Positions 25,239 through 35,716 of a stretch of 64,000 nucleotides of DNA are shown here, one piece after another. The DNA lies in NCBI GenBank assembly GCA_948473115.1, contig CAOKWI010000010.1, positions 1 to 64,000 of the forward strand, given 5' to 3'. Source of the stretch: an uncultured Lachnospiraceae bacterium. GTDB lineage: Bacteria > Bacillota > Clostridia > Lachnospirales > Lachnospiraceae. The translations under genes were made by a program, and so were the position numbers. How positions within the stretch are numbered: position 1 is the first letter of the stretch; the number at the start of each line of letters is the position of its first letter. The notes beneath the pieces are model-generated. The model worked only from the letters and a program-made list of their open reading frames with translations. It did no database searches and was not told where the DNA came from.

Positions 25239-25267
25239 TTGACGCTTTCCGGTTTCAGGTGTAGTAT
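25239..25267 (+). promoter_or_regulatory. Promoter of the aspS leader
   Basis: TTGACG at 25239-25244, a 17-base spacer and TAGTAT at 25262-25267. The predicted start near 25274 gives a transcript of about 60 bases before the leader peptide ATG. Confidence 0.7.
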
Positions 25268-25331
25268 AAGTGAAACGTATCTGGTATAGGATAAAATTCT
25301 ATGCAGAATAATGTAGAAAGAGGAATGGAAA

Positions 25332-25388
25332 ATGCTTTGGAATCATAGTGACATGCTTCACAGGGACGACGATAGGAAGCGCTTGTAG
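25332..25388 (+). CDS. 18-residue Asp-rich leader peptide upstream of aspartyl-tRNA synthetase
   Basis: The ORF encodes MLWNHSDMLHRDDDRKRL and has AGAGG about eight bases upstream. Codons 12-14 are GAC GAC GAT, three consecutive Asp codons, and a further Asp is at position 7. It is transcribed from the promoter at 25239 and is followed by overlapping hairpins and an intrinsic terminator before the aspartyl-tRNA synthetase gene. This is the layout of ribosome-mediated attenuation: slow translation at the Asp codons would report scarce Asp-tRNA. The ORF was found by eye and its translation is unproven. Confidence 0.7.
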   Translation: MLWNHSDMLHRDDDRKRL

Positions 25389-25432
25389 CGGTGTGCTAGC
25401 CACGGCTGCAAGCGCTGCGAGTGCTGCCGTGG
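25378..25432 (+). promoter_or_regulatory. Mutually exclusive leader hairpins
   Basis: AGCGCTTG (25378-25385, the last codons of the leader peptide) can pair with CAAGCGCT (25409-25416). CCACGGC (25400-25406) can pair with GCCGTGG (25426-25432). The second 5' arm lies in the loop of the first helix while its 3' arm lies outside, so both cannot form as simple hairpins. A ribosome stalled on the Asp codons would cover the first arm. How this couples to the terminator is not resolved by eye. Confidence 0.6.
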
Positions 25433-25466
25433 TTTCCTGGGGATCGAAGCATGAATGAGAGGATTG

Positions 25467-25507
25467 GGACCATGGATCGTAAAAATACGGTATATGGTCC
25501 TTTTTTT
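25467..25507 (+). terminator. Intrinsic terminator in the aspS leader
   Basis: GGACCAT (25467-25473) pairs with ATGGTCC (25494-25500). Inside, CGTA and TACG add more pairs, and seven T residues follow at 25501-25507. It lies between the leader peptide and the synthetase gene. No T-box core motif is visible in the leader. Confidence 0.85.
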
Positions 25508-25554
25508 GCGCGAATGAGCAGAGCCGGAAGAGGAATTTTAGAGGGGGTGATACT

Positions 25555-25713
25555 ATGTGGCATATAGACGATGCCCGAATGGATCAAAAGGTTTTATCCT
25601 ATTTTAAGACAGTATATTTAAAGACAAAATCTAAGGAAAGGAAGAAAATAAAACATGGAAAAGGTAGGAAAAAATCCCGTACGGAAGGAAATAGAGATAA
25701 CAGAACTGCGTGA
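25555..25713 (+). CDS. Second small upstream ORF overlapping the aspS start
   Basis: After the terminator, an ATG with GAGGGGGTGA upstream opens a 52-codon frame beginning MWHIDDARMDQKVLSYF. It turns very basic and ends inside the synthetase gene at 25711-25713. The good ribosome binding site suggests translation, and the three Asp codons in the first ten echo the first leader. Its second half is simply the synthetase start region read in another frame, so it is more likely a regulatory ORF than a functional protein. Confidence 0.4.
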   Translation: MWHIDDARMDQKVLSYFKTVYLKTKSKERKKIKHGKGRKKSRTEGNRDNRTA

Positions 25714-26971
25714 GAATATCGGGCAGATGGTAACACTGCATGGAAGCATTTACAAGGTCAGGAGGATGAGCGGTTTCTGCTTTGTGATCCTGCGGACGGC
25801 AAGGTACACGGTACAGTGTGTCTGTGACAGGCAGGAGATCATGGAGGAATTACAGGAGGAGGCCTGTGTGGATCTGACGGCGCTGGTGGTCAGGGAGGAG
25901 CGGGCAAAGGCAGGTTTTGAACTGCATATCCAGGGGATAAAAGCGCTTTCGAGACCGCAGGCGCAAATGCCAATTGTCATGAACCAAAAAAGGATAGAGG
26001 CCTTGCTGGAGCATAAGCTGGACTACAGGCCGCTGACTCTGCGGAACGAGAAGGAACGGGCAGTCTTTAAGCTACAGGAGGGGATATTGCGGGGCTTCCG
26101 GAAATTCTTTGAGGAGGAGGGCTTCACGGAGATCCACTCGCCAAAGATCGTCTGCGCCGGGGCGGAAGGAGGCGCCAACATTTTTCAGCTGGATTATTTC
26201 GGGAGAAATGCGTACCTTGCCCAGAGCCCGCAGTTTTACAAGCAGATGATGGTGGGTGTGTTTGAACGCGTCTTTGAGATCGGACCTGTGTTCCGTGCGG
26301 AGAAGCATGACACGGCAAGACATTTGAACGAGTATACCGGGGTGGATTTTGAAATGGGATATATTCAAAGCTTTCGGGAACTGATGGAGATGGAAGTGCA
26401 GATGCTTCGGTCAGCCATGGCAATACTCCGGGAAGAGTATTGCCATGAACTGGAGTTACTGCAGGTGAAGCTGCCGGAATTGGGTGAGATCCCTGCCATT
26501 AAGTTTTCGGAGGCAAAGGCGCTGGTGCAGGAACGGACAGGCAGGGAACCAGGGGAATGCCATGATTTTGAGCCGGAGGAGGAGAAACAGCTTTCGGAAA
26601 TTATTCGCAGGGAGACAGGCAGCGAGTTTGTGTTTGTCACCCATTATCCTGCCTCCAAGCGGCCGTTCTACGCCATGGAGGATGAGGGAAACAGGGAGGA
26701 AACACTGAGCTTTGACCTGATATTCCGGGGACTGGAGATTACCACCGGGGGGCAGAGGATCCATGATTATCATATGCAGGTGGAGAAGATGCGCCGGCTT
26801 GGCATGAATGTGGAAGACTTTGAGAGCTACCTGATGATCCATAAGCATGGAATGCCGCCCCACGGCGGACTGGGTCTGGGGCTGGAACGGTTCACGGCCA
26901 GGCTTCTGGGGTTTGAGAATGTCCGTCAGGCGAGTCTCTTCCCGAGGGATATCAACAGGCTGACGCCATAG
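25655..26971 (+). CDS. aspS: Aspartyl-tRNA synthetase, archaeal/nondiscriminating type
   Basis: The 438-residue class II synthetase has an N-terminal OB-fold anticodon-binding domain (about 10-105) and a catalytic core with motif 2 FRAEKHDTARHLNEYTGVDFEMG and motif 3 GLGLGLERFTARLLG. It lacks the large insertion domain of the ordinary bacterial enzyme (about 590 residues). It therefore matches the shorter archaeal-type form, which in many clostridia charges both tRNA-Asp and tRNA-Asn as part of the transamidation route. AAGGAAG lies before the ATG. It is controlled by the leader at 25239-25507 and seems to be transcribed alone. Specificity for tRNA-Asn is inference from the form of the enzyme. 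Confidence 0.9.
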   Translation: MEKVGKNPVRKEIEITELRENIGQMVTLHGSIYKVRRMSGFCFVILRTARYTVQCVCDRQEIMEELQEEACVDLTALVVREERAKAGFELHIQGIKALSRPQAQMPIVMNQKRIEALLEHKLDYRPLTLRNEKERAVFKLQEGILRGFRKFFEEEGFTEIHSPKIVCAGAEGGANIFQLDYFGRNAYLAQSPQFYKQMMVGVFERVFEIGPVFRAEKHDTARHLNEYTGVDFEMGYIQSFRELMEMEVQMLRSAMAILREEYCHELELLQVKLPELGEIPAIKFSEAKALVQERTGREPGECHDFEPEEEKQLSEIIRRETGSEFVFVTHYPASKRPFYAMEDEGNREETLSFDLIFRGLEITTGGQRIHDYHMQVEKMRRLGMNVEDFESYLMIHKHGMPPHGGLGLGLERFTARLLGFENVRQASLFPRDINRLTP

Positions 26972-27016
26972 CGTTTTCACAAAGTTGCCGGAACGACGAA
27001 TCATATGGGCGCACTG

Positions 27017-27158
27017 GGTAACAGTTCAGCCATACGGCACCGCGAAGTCAAAATTGCGTTCCTATGCAATTTTGCGAGGGCTTCGGGCGCCAAAATGAGT
27101 TAGAAACTCATTTTGTGTGCATCAGCGCAGCAGTTTAGCCGAAGGCTGAACTGTTACC
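27017..27158. repeat. Large multi-hairpin palindromic element
   Basis: A perfect 15-base outer stem, GGTAACAGTTCAGCC (27017-27031) with GGCTGAACTGTTACC (27144-27158), encloses two perfect hairpins. These are CAAAATTGC/GCAATTTTG (27049-27074) and CAAAATGAGTT/AACTCATTTTG (27091-27115). It fills the gap between aspS and the aldo/keto reductase. The outer-stem core TAACAGTTCA recurs as an inverted repeat at 51130-51179. No ORF spans it. Confidence 0.75.
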
Positions 27159-27303
27159 GCAATGGTTTCTGCGCCCTATATTTTTATGGCAAATGGACGC
27201 CCAAGGTGATATAATTGAAATTGCTGACCGGCGTTGGAATGCCTTTTATACCAAGAGGGACAGGCCTGCCAAACAGACGGCAATGAAAAGGAGGAAAAAC
27301 GAC

Positions 27304-28322
27304 ATGGTACAGGTAACATTGGGTAAGACAGGGATCACAGTGGAGAAAAATTCTTTCGGGGCGCTGCCCATCCAGCGGATTTCCCGGGAAGAGGCGGTCA
27401 GGCTGCTGAGAAAAGCGTATGACAATGGTGTCACTTTCTTTGACACGGCAAGATGGTACACGGACAGTGAAGTAAAGCTGGGGGAAGCCTTTGACGGGAT
27501 GCGGGAAAAGGTCTATATCGCGACAAAGACCGGCGCTGCCACAGCAGAGGATTTCTGGAAAGATCTGGAAACCTCCCTGCACAATCTGCGGACAGATTAT
27601 ATTGACATCTATCAATTCCACAATCCCGCATTCTGCCCCAGACCGGAGGACGGCACAGGACTGTATGAAGCCATGCTGGAGGCGAAGGAGAAAGGCATGA
27701 TCCGACATATCGGCATCACCAATCACCGCCTGAATGTGGCCCATGAGGCAGTGGAGAGCGGGCTCTATGAGACGCTGCAGTTCCCTTTCTGTTATCTGGC
27801 CACGGAGAAGGATATCGAGCTGGTACAGAAATGCAAGGAGGCGGACATGGGTTTCATTGCCATGAAAGCGCTGTCTGGCGGACTGATCACCAATTCCGCA
27901 GCGGCATACGCGTTCCTGGCCCAGTATGGCAATGTGCTCCCCATCTGGGGCGTGCAGCGGGAGAGCGAGTTGGATGAATTCCTGTCCTACATAGACAATC
28001 CACCTGCCATGACGGAGGAACTGGCAGCAGTCATCAAACACGACAGGGAGGAACTGCTGGGCGATTTCTGCCGTGGCTGCGGCTACTGTATGCCCTGTCC
28101 CGTGGGGATTGAGATTAATAACTGCGCCCGCATGAGCCTGCTGATCCGCAGGTCGCCTTCCGCCGCACAGCTGACACCGGAGGCACAGGAGAAGATGAAA
28201 AAAATTGAAAACTGTCTCCATTGCGGGCAGTGTAAGGCAAAATGCCCATACGGGCTGGACACGCCTGCGCTGCTTGAGAAAAATTACAAGGATTACTGCG
28301 AAATCCTGGATGGGAAGGAATA

Positions 28323-28326
<4 letters not shown>
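27304..28326 (+). CDS. Aldo/keto reductase with C-terminal 2[4Fe-4S] ferredoxin domain
   Basis: The 340-residue oxidoreductase has an AKR barrel (about 1-270). The catalytic tetrad positions are visible: FFDTARWYTDSE (Asp, Tyr), ATKTG (Lys), YQFHNP (His). The C-terminal tail holds CRGCGYCMPCPVGIEINNC and CLHCGQCKAKCP, two cluster-binding motifs. Such AKRs are cytoplasmic and may take electrons from ferredoxin; the substrate is unknown. The start is placed at 27304, where AAAGGAGG lies upstream; the open frame to 27193 has no such signal. It is coupled to the kinase gene, which starts on its stop. A related enzyme lies at 62236. Confidence 0.88.
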
Positions 28327-30856
<2,530 letters not shown>

Positions 30857-30873
30857 ACAGGAAAATAAACAGG

Positions 30874-30913
30874 AATAAAGCCTCCCGAATGGAAGATTTC
30901 AGGAGGTTTTATT
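30874..30913 (+). terminator. Terminator after eno
   Basis: AATAAAGCCTCC pairs, with one mismatch, with GGAGGTTTTATT around a 16-base loop. The T-rich 3' arm doubles as the U tract. Confidence 0.7.
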
Positions 30914-31034
30914 CTTGTAGAGTCTTTGATTTTTTCCCCAAATATGTTAAAATCGTTATATGAAAGTCACAAAATAAAATTTGGGGCATAGAGACCGCGG
31001 GGCGGTTCCTATGGTACATTTTGCGGAGGTACAT

Positions 31035-32987
31035 ATGGAAAATCAGAAGACGGATGCTTTGATCTATACCAATGACAACTGTGTGGGCTGTAATAAATGT
31101 ATTTCAGTCTGTCCTGTCCTCACTGCCAACCATGCGGTGGAAGAAAATGGCGAGAACAAGATTGTCGTGGACGGCAGCCAGTGCATCAGCTGCGGGGCAT
31201 GCTTTGACGCCTGTGCGCATAATGCCAGAAGCTTCCATGACGACACGGAACGCTTTTTCAATGATTTAAAGAAAGGTGAAAAAATCTCGATTCTGCTGGC
31301 TCCTGCCTTTCTGGCGAATTATCCGAAAGAATATGGCAGCGTGCTGGGCGGGTTAAAGCAGCTTGGAGTCAACCGGATCATCAGTGTCAGCTTTGGCGCG
31401 GATATCACCACGTGGGGATATATCAAATATATTACGGAAAACCATTTTACGGGCGGTATTTCGCAGCCCTGTCCGGCCATTGTGCGATACATAGAAAGAT
31501 ACATTCCGGAACTGATTCCCCGTCTGATGCCGATCCATTCCCCGATGATGTGCGGCGCCATCTTTGTGAAGAAGTATATGAAAGTACCGGACAGGCTGGC
31601 GTTCATCAGCCCCTGCATCGCGAAGAAAAATGAAATCGACGACCCTAACTGCGGAGGCTATGTATCCTATAATGTGACGTTCGACCATCTCATGGCGTAT
31701 GTGAGGGAACATGGCATTTCAGGGCCGTTGGTCAATGATGAGATCGAGTATGGACTGGGGTCGATCTATCCCATGCCGGGCGGACTGAAAGAGAATGTTT
31801 ACTGGTTCTGCGGAGAGGATGTGTTTATCAGGCAGATTGAGGGCGAGCGGCATGCCTATGAGTTCCTGGAGGACTATAAGGAGAGAGTCCTCCAGGGGAA
31901 AGAGCTGCCGTTCATGGTGGATGCCCTGAATTGCTCGAAAGGCTGTATCTACGGCACGGGAGTGGAGACGTCCAGGACAGAGACGGACGATATCCTCTAT
32001 GAACTGCAGAGAATCAGGGAGTCCAGCAAGAGGAACGGAAAGGGTCATGCGTTCAGCAGGAAGCTGACGCCGAAACAGAGACTGGACAGGCTGAATAAGC
32101 AGTTTAAGGACCTGAAGCTCAATGATTTTGTAAGGCACTATAGCGATCTTTCCAGGGGATTGGAGATCAGAAAGCCTGACAGGGCGGAGCTGGACGCGAT
32201 CTATGAGGAACTGGATAAGCAGACGGAGGCACAGAGGAACATCAATTGTTCCGCCTGCGGCTATAATACCTGTAAGGAGATGGCGACGGCCATTTACAAT
32301 GAGTGCAATCATAAGAAAAACTGCATTCAATACATGAAGGGCGAAGTGGACAAGGAGAATATGCTGGCAAGGGAGCTGGCGGAAGAGATGGAGCAAAAGA
32401 ACGCTGAGATCATGGCAAAGAATGAACTGATCTCAAAATTGATCGAGGAGGTAAGCGACGACTTTGCAAGTCTGGACCGTTCCATCAATGAAATGTCACA
32501 GGGCAACAGCAGCAATGCCGAGGAGAGTACTGGCATATCCATGTCCATGGCCGATGTGATCTCCTTCTGTGATCAGCTGCAGGCTTCCCTGGGGAACATA
32601 CAGGGGCTGCTTGTGAAGCTGGAGGAAAATAATAACGAGATTACCAATGTGGCGGAGGAAACGAACCTGCTGGCACTCAATGCAAGCATTGAGGCGGCAA
32701 GAGCTGGGGATTCGGGGAGAGGCTTTGCGATCATTGCGGAGAATATCAAGAAGCTGGCGGATTTCTCCAAGGATGCGGCAAGCGACAGCGATTCCAATAA
32801 GGAGCAGATCCAGGCGGCGATCACACAGCTGCTTGCAGACGCCGGGAAACTGATCGATGTCATTGACAGTGTCAACTCACGCGTCACAAACCTGGCGGCA
32901 TCCACGGAGGAAATTGCGGCGTCCGCCGATATGGTGAGTGAGATCTCCTCAGACCTGAAGGGAAAGATGGAAAAGCTGAACTCGTAA
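31035..32987 (+). CDS. FeFe-hydrogenase-like sensor fused to a chemoreceptor-type signalling domain
   Basis: The 650-residue soluble protein has two [4Fe-4S] motifs (Cys16/19/22/26 and Cys50/53/56/60). A hydrogenase large-subunit C-terminal domain (about 70-365) keeps candidate H-cluster cysteines in [17 protein letters not shown] and [12 protein letters not shown]. Next comes a further cluster motif ([26 protein letters not shown]), a coiled coil, and a methyl-accepting-type hairpin ([37 protein letters not shown]). There is no membrane helix. This layout matches the sensory HydS-type (group C) enzymes, thought to report H2 or redox state to a signalling chain rather than make H2. The start is at 31035 with GGAGG upstream. 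No catalytic hydrogenase or chemotaxis gene is adjacent. Confidence 0.8.
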   Translation: MENQKTDALIYTNDNCVGCNKCISVCPVLTANHAVEENGENKIVVDGSQCISCGACFDACAHNARSFHDDTERFFNDLKKGEKISILLAPAFLANYPKEYGSVLGGLKQLGVNRIISVSFGADITTWGYIKYITENHFTGGISQPCPAIVRYIERYIPELIPRLMPIHSPMMCGAIFVKKYMKVPDRLAFISPCIAKKNEIDDPNCGGYVSYNVTFDHLMAYVREHGISGPLVNDEIEYGLGSIYPMPGGLKENVYWFCGEDVFIRQIEGERHAYEFLEDYKERVLQGKELPFMVDALNCSKGCIYGTGVETSRTETDDILYELQRIRESSKRNGKGHAFSRKLTPKQRLDRLNKQFKDLKLNDFVRHYSDLSRGLEIRKPDRAELDAIYEELDKQTEAQRNINCSACGYNTCKEMATAIYNECNHKKNCIQYMKGEVDKENMLARELAEEMEQKNAEIMAKNELISKLIEEVSDDFASLDRSINEMSQGNSSNAEESTGISMSMADVISFCDQLQASLGNIQGLLVKLEENNNEITNVAEETNLLALNASIEAARAGDSGRGFAIIAENIKKLADFSKDAASDSDSNKEQIQAAITQLLADAGKLIDVIDSVNSRVTNLAASTEEIAASADMVSEISSDLKGKMEKLNS

Positions 32988-33042
32988 GAAAAATAAAAGA
33001 GTGGGACTGTTACCCCAATTTTTGTAAAAGCGCAATAAAATC

Positions 33043-33071
33043 TTGACATTGTCTGCGGCCTAATTTATACT
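33043..33071 (+). promoter_or_regulatory. Promoter of the opp-type operon
   Basis: TTGACA at 33043-33048, a 17-base spacer and TATACT at 33066-33071 form a near-consensus promoter about 160 bases before the binding-protein start. In the leader, a GGGA...ATAGA/TCTAT...CCC hairpin followed by five T residues (33127-33160) could act as an attenuator, but it is bulged. Confidence 0.8.
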
Positions 33072-33228
33072 ATAGTTTGTTAATGCACAACTGCATACAC
33101 ATTTTATTGTATACAAGTATTCTCAAGGGAGCGAATAGAGGTATTATTCTATCCCTTTTTGTTGATTTCAATAGTTTGCAGCAATAAAGTGTAAAAGCAT
33201 GCAGAAATCTATAGAGAGGAGAAAGATT

Positions 33229-35517
33229 ATGAAAAAGTGCAAAGTACAAAAAATGCTGGCATCCATGCTGGCAGCTACTATGGTGCTTGGAATGGCAGCC
33301 TGCGGTAACGAAGGCAGCACACCTTCCAGTGACGCGGCAAGTACCGGCAGCAGTGCCGAAGCGTCCGATGGATCCACTGCCGGATCCACTGCAAGCACCG
33401 ACAACGGGGGAACTACAGATGAAGCTTATGTAGGACCCGACTGGGCGGCCATCGAATCAATGGATTACGATGAAAAGTCTGATGCCCTTTATGACCTTAA
33501 CCTGGGTGAATTCAATGAGTACTATCAGGCGGCAAAGCAGGAGGTGGAAGATCTTGACCTGCGTATGGGGCTGATGGCTCTCGCTGAGGCAAAGCTTATG
33601 GAGTCAGGCGTATTCCAGCCTGTATATGGCAACGGCGGAAGCTATGCCATGTCCCGTATTGTACCCCGCAGCGGTTCCACTGTTCTCTGGGGTCTGGATG
33701 AGTACAAATGGTATACGCAGCTGATCACCAATGAACTGATCACCTCCGAGGACAGGGCAGAGCTGATCAACATCTGGGGGGGGTCTGAGACCGCAGATGC
33801 GTGGTTTGCGGACGCGAAAAAATTCCTGGAAGAGAAGGGCTATACCCTGAATGACACCTTTAACTATGAGATTAACTATGAACTGGTGACCTGGGATGTA
33901 ATCGCCACCAGTCAGACCAGTGATTCCTACTTTATTTCCAGTACATATTCCGGACTGATGGAGTATGATGCCCTGAACCAGCTGCAGCCCGCCCTGGCTG
34001 AGAGCTATGAGGTTTCCGAGGACGGTCTGACCTATACCTTCCACATTCGTAAGGGTGTGAACTGGGTGGATCAGCAGGGCCGTGTGATCGGTGAAGTGAA
34101 GGCGGACGACTGGGTTGCATCCATGCAGCACGTGGCTGATAATGATGGTGAACTTGGCTATCTGATGACCACAGCTGAAGGCTGCGGCATTAAGAACTAT
34201 GACGCCTGGATCAACGGTGAGATCGCTGATTTCTCCCAGGTAGGCGTTGAAGCGGTGGATGACTATACTCTGGTATATACCCTGGAGGCTCCGTTCCCTG
34301 CGTTCATAACCATGATGGGATACGGCTGCTTCGCTCCCCTGAACCGTTCTTTCTATAAGTCACAGGGAGGTACCTTCAGTGCGGACGGTGTGGCATACAC
34401 ACCCGGCAATTACGGTACCAGCCCCAGCAACATTGCGTACTGCGGCGCTTACCTGGTTACCAACTATACCGAGAAGAATGTGACCAGCTATACGGCAAAC
34501 CCTGAATACTGGAACGCGGATGCAGTCAATACACCCAAGACCAACATTTACTATAATGACGGTACTGATACCCTTCGTAATTACAATGATGTAAAGGCCA
34601 ATAACAGCGCCGGATGTGCCTTCAATCCTTCTTCACTGGTGCTTGCGCAGCAGGAGATACCTGATGGTGAGACAGAGACCTATTTTGACCTGTACAATTA
34701 TACCACCACCAACAATGCCACAACCTACTGCGGCTGGGTAAATCTGGCACGTGAGAGCTGGACCAACTATGATGACACCAGCGCAGGCGTTTCCGCCCAG
34801 ACGGACGAGGATAAGGCAAGGGCAAGGGAGGCGCTGAACAACCAGAACTTCCGTAATGCCATGGCATTGGCATTTGACCGTGGCGCCTATAACGCTACGG
34901 TCTCCGGAGAGGATCTGAAGTACGCCAGCCTCAGAAACTCCTATACGCCCGGAACCTTCCTTCATCTGGAGAAGGAACTGACACTTGATATCAACGGCAC
35001 GAGCACGACCTTCCCTGCAGGTACTTATTATGGAGAGATCGAGCAGGCGCAGCTGGAAGCGGACGGTTTCCCGATCAAGGTATGGGATCCCACGGCGGAC
35101 GGCGGAGTGGGATCAGGCGACGGCTTTGACGGCTGGTATGATCCGGATCAGGCAGTGGCGTACATGGATGCGGCAATCGCTGAACTGCAGCAGGTGGGTG
35201 TGGAGGTTTCCGCAGAGAACCCCATCAATATAGATGTGCCCTATGCTACATACCATGAAGGTATTACCAACAGATGCAACGTTTATAAGCAGACCATTGA
35301 GAAAGTGCTTGGCGGAAAGGTTATCATTAACCTGATTCCCTTCGATGAGGCTACAGCCTACAGCCATTCCTATTATCGTATCGGCACGGGAAGCGAAGCA
35401 AACTACGACATTACCGTCGATACCTCCGGCTGGGGTCCTGACTATGGTGATGCCCAGAGCTACCTTGATACCATCCAGCCTTATGGCTATATGAACAAGA
35501 ATATCGGTTTACATTAA
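33229..35517 (+). CDS. Oligopeptide-binding lipoprotein of an ABC importer (OppA-like)
   Basis: The 762-residue lipoprotein (lipobox GMAAC, Cys25) has a Ser/Thr/Gly-rich linker, then a family 5 solute-binding module. The diagnostic segments are LQPALAESYEVSEDGLTYTFHIRKGVNWVDQQG, WVASMQHV, FRNAMALAFDR, and the C-terminal TVDTSGWGPDYGDAQSYLDT. It is longer than usual (about 540-600 residues), mainly through a 150-residue region before the first motif (DEKSDALYDLNLGEFNEYYQAAKQEVEDLDLRMGLMALAEAK) that itself looks like part of many clostridial OppA proteins. It binds oligopeptides outside the cell and delivers them to the downstream permeases. GAGGAGA lies before the ATG at 33229. Confidence 0.9.
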   Translation: MKKCKVQKMLASMLAATMVLGMAACGNEGSTPSSDAASTGSSAEASDGSTAGSTASTDNGGTTDEAYVGPDWAAIESMDYDEKSDALYDLNLGEFNEYYQAAKQEVEDLDLRMGLMALAEAKLMESGVFQPVYGNGGSYAMSRIVPRSGSTVLWGLDEYKWYTQLITNELITSEDRAELINIWGGSETADAWFADAKKFLEEKGYTLNDTFNYEINYELVTWDVIATSQTSDSYFISSTYSGLMEYDALNQLQPALAESYEVSEDGLTYTFHIRKGVNWVDQQGRVIGEVKADDWVASMQHVADNDGELGYLMTTAEGCGIKNYDAWINGEIADFSQVGVEAVDDYTLVYTLEAPFPAFITMMGYGCFAPLNRSFYKSQGGTFSADGVAYTPGNYGTSPSNIAYCGAYLVTNYTEKNVTSYTANPEYWNADAVNTPKTNIYYNDGTDTLRNYNDVKANNSAGCAFNPSSLVLAQQEIPDGETETYFDLYNYTTTNNATTYCGWVNLARESWTNYDDTSAGVSAQTDEDKARAREALNNQNFRNAMALAFDRGAYNATVSGEDLKYASLRNSYTPGTFLHLEKELTLDINGTSTTFPAGTYYGEIEQAQLEADGFPIKVWDPTADGGVGSGDGFDGWYDPDQAVAYMDAAIAELQQVGVEVSAENPINIDVPYATYHEGITNRCNVYKQTIEKVLGGKVIINLIPFDEATAYSHSYYRIGTGSEANYDITVDTSGWGPDYGDAQSYLDTIQPYGYMNKNIGLH

Positions 35518-35546
35518 AAGTGTAGCAGGAAATTGAAAGCACTGAT

Positions 35547-35581
35547 GGAAGTGCGGAGGAGTCTCACTTCTCCGCACTTCC
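35547..35581 (+). terminator. Intra-operon hairpin after oppA-like gene
   Basis: GGAAGTGCGGAG (35547-35558) and CTCCGCACTTCC (35570-35581) form a perfect 12-base stem 30 bases after the stop. There is no T run, so it more likely stabilises or partly terminates the binding-protein message, giving more binding protein than permease. Confidence 0.55.
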
Positions 35582-35690
35582 TGTATAAGAATGGAATGGA
35601 AGACATTCCATGAAATGAAAGAAATTCCATAAAAAGAAATTCCTTAAAATGAAAGACGTTTCATGGCTTGGATATCATTCCATAGAATAA
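35582..35690 (+). repeat. Degenerate GAAATTCCAT-type tandem repeats
   Basis: The gap between the binding protein and permease contains repeated purine-rich units based on GAAAGAAATTCCAT and ATTCCATGAAATG, alternately direct and inverted (GGAAGACATTCC, GAATGATATCC). Nothing is predicted to be encoded. The tract ends just before the permease ribosome binding site. Confidence 0.5.
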
Positions 35691-35716
35691 GAGGGCATTT
35701 CAGGAAGGGTGAGAAT

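Noticed and set aside
25274..25507. T-box leader for aspS
   Set aside because: I looked for the conserved T-box core and the usual long specifier stem and saw neither. The leader peptide model fits better.
32996..33030. Terminator after the sensor hydrogenase gene
   Set aside because: Only a four-base TGGG/CCCA stem before ATTTTTG could be found. Too weak to list as a feature.
33127..33160. Riboswitch in the opp-type leader
   Set aside because: The leader is short and has only one bulged hairpin with a T run. No recognisable riboswitch core is present.
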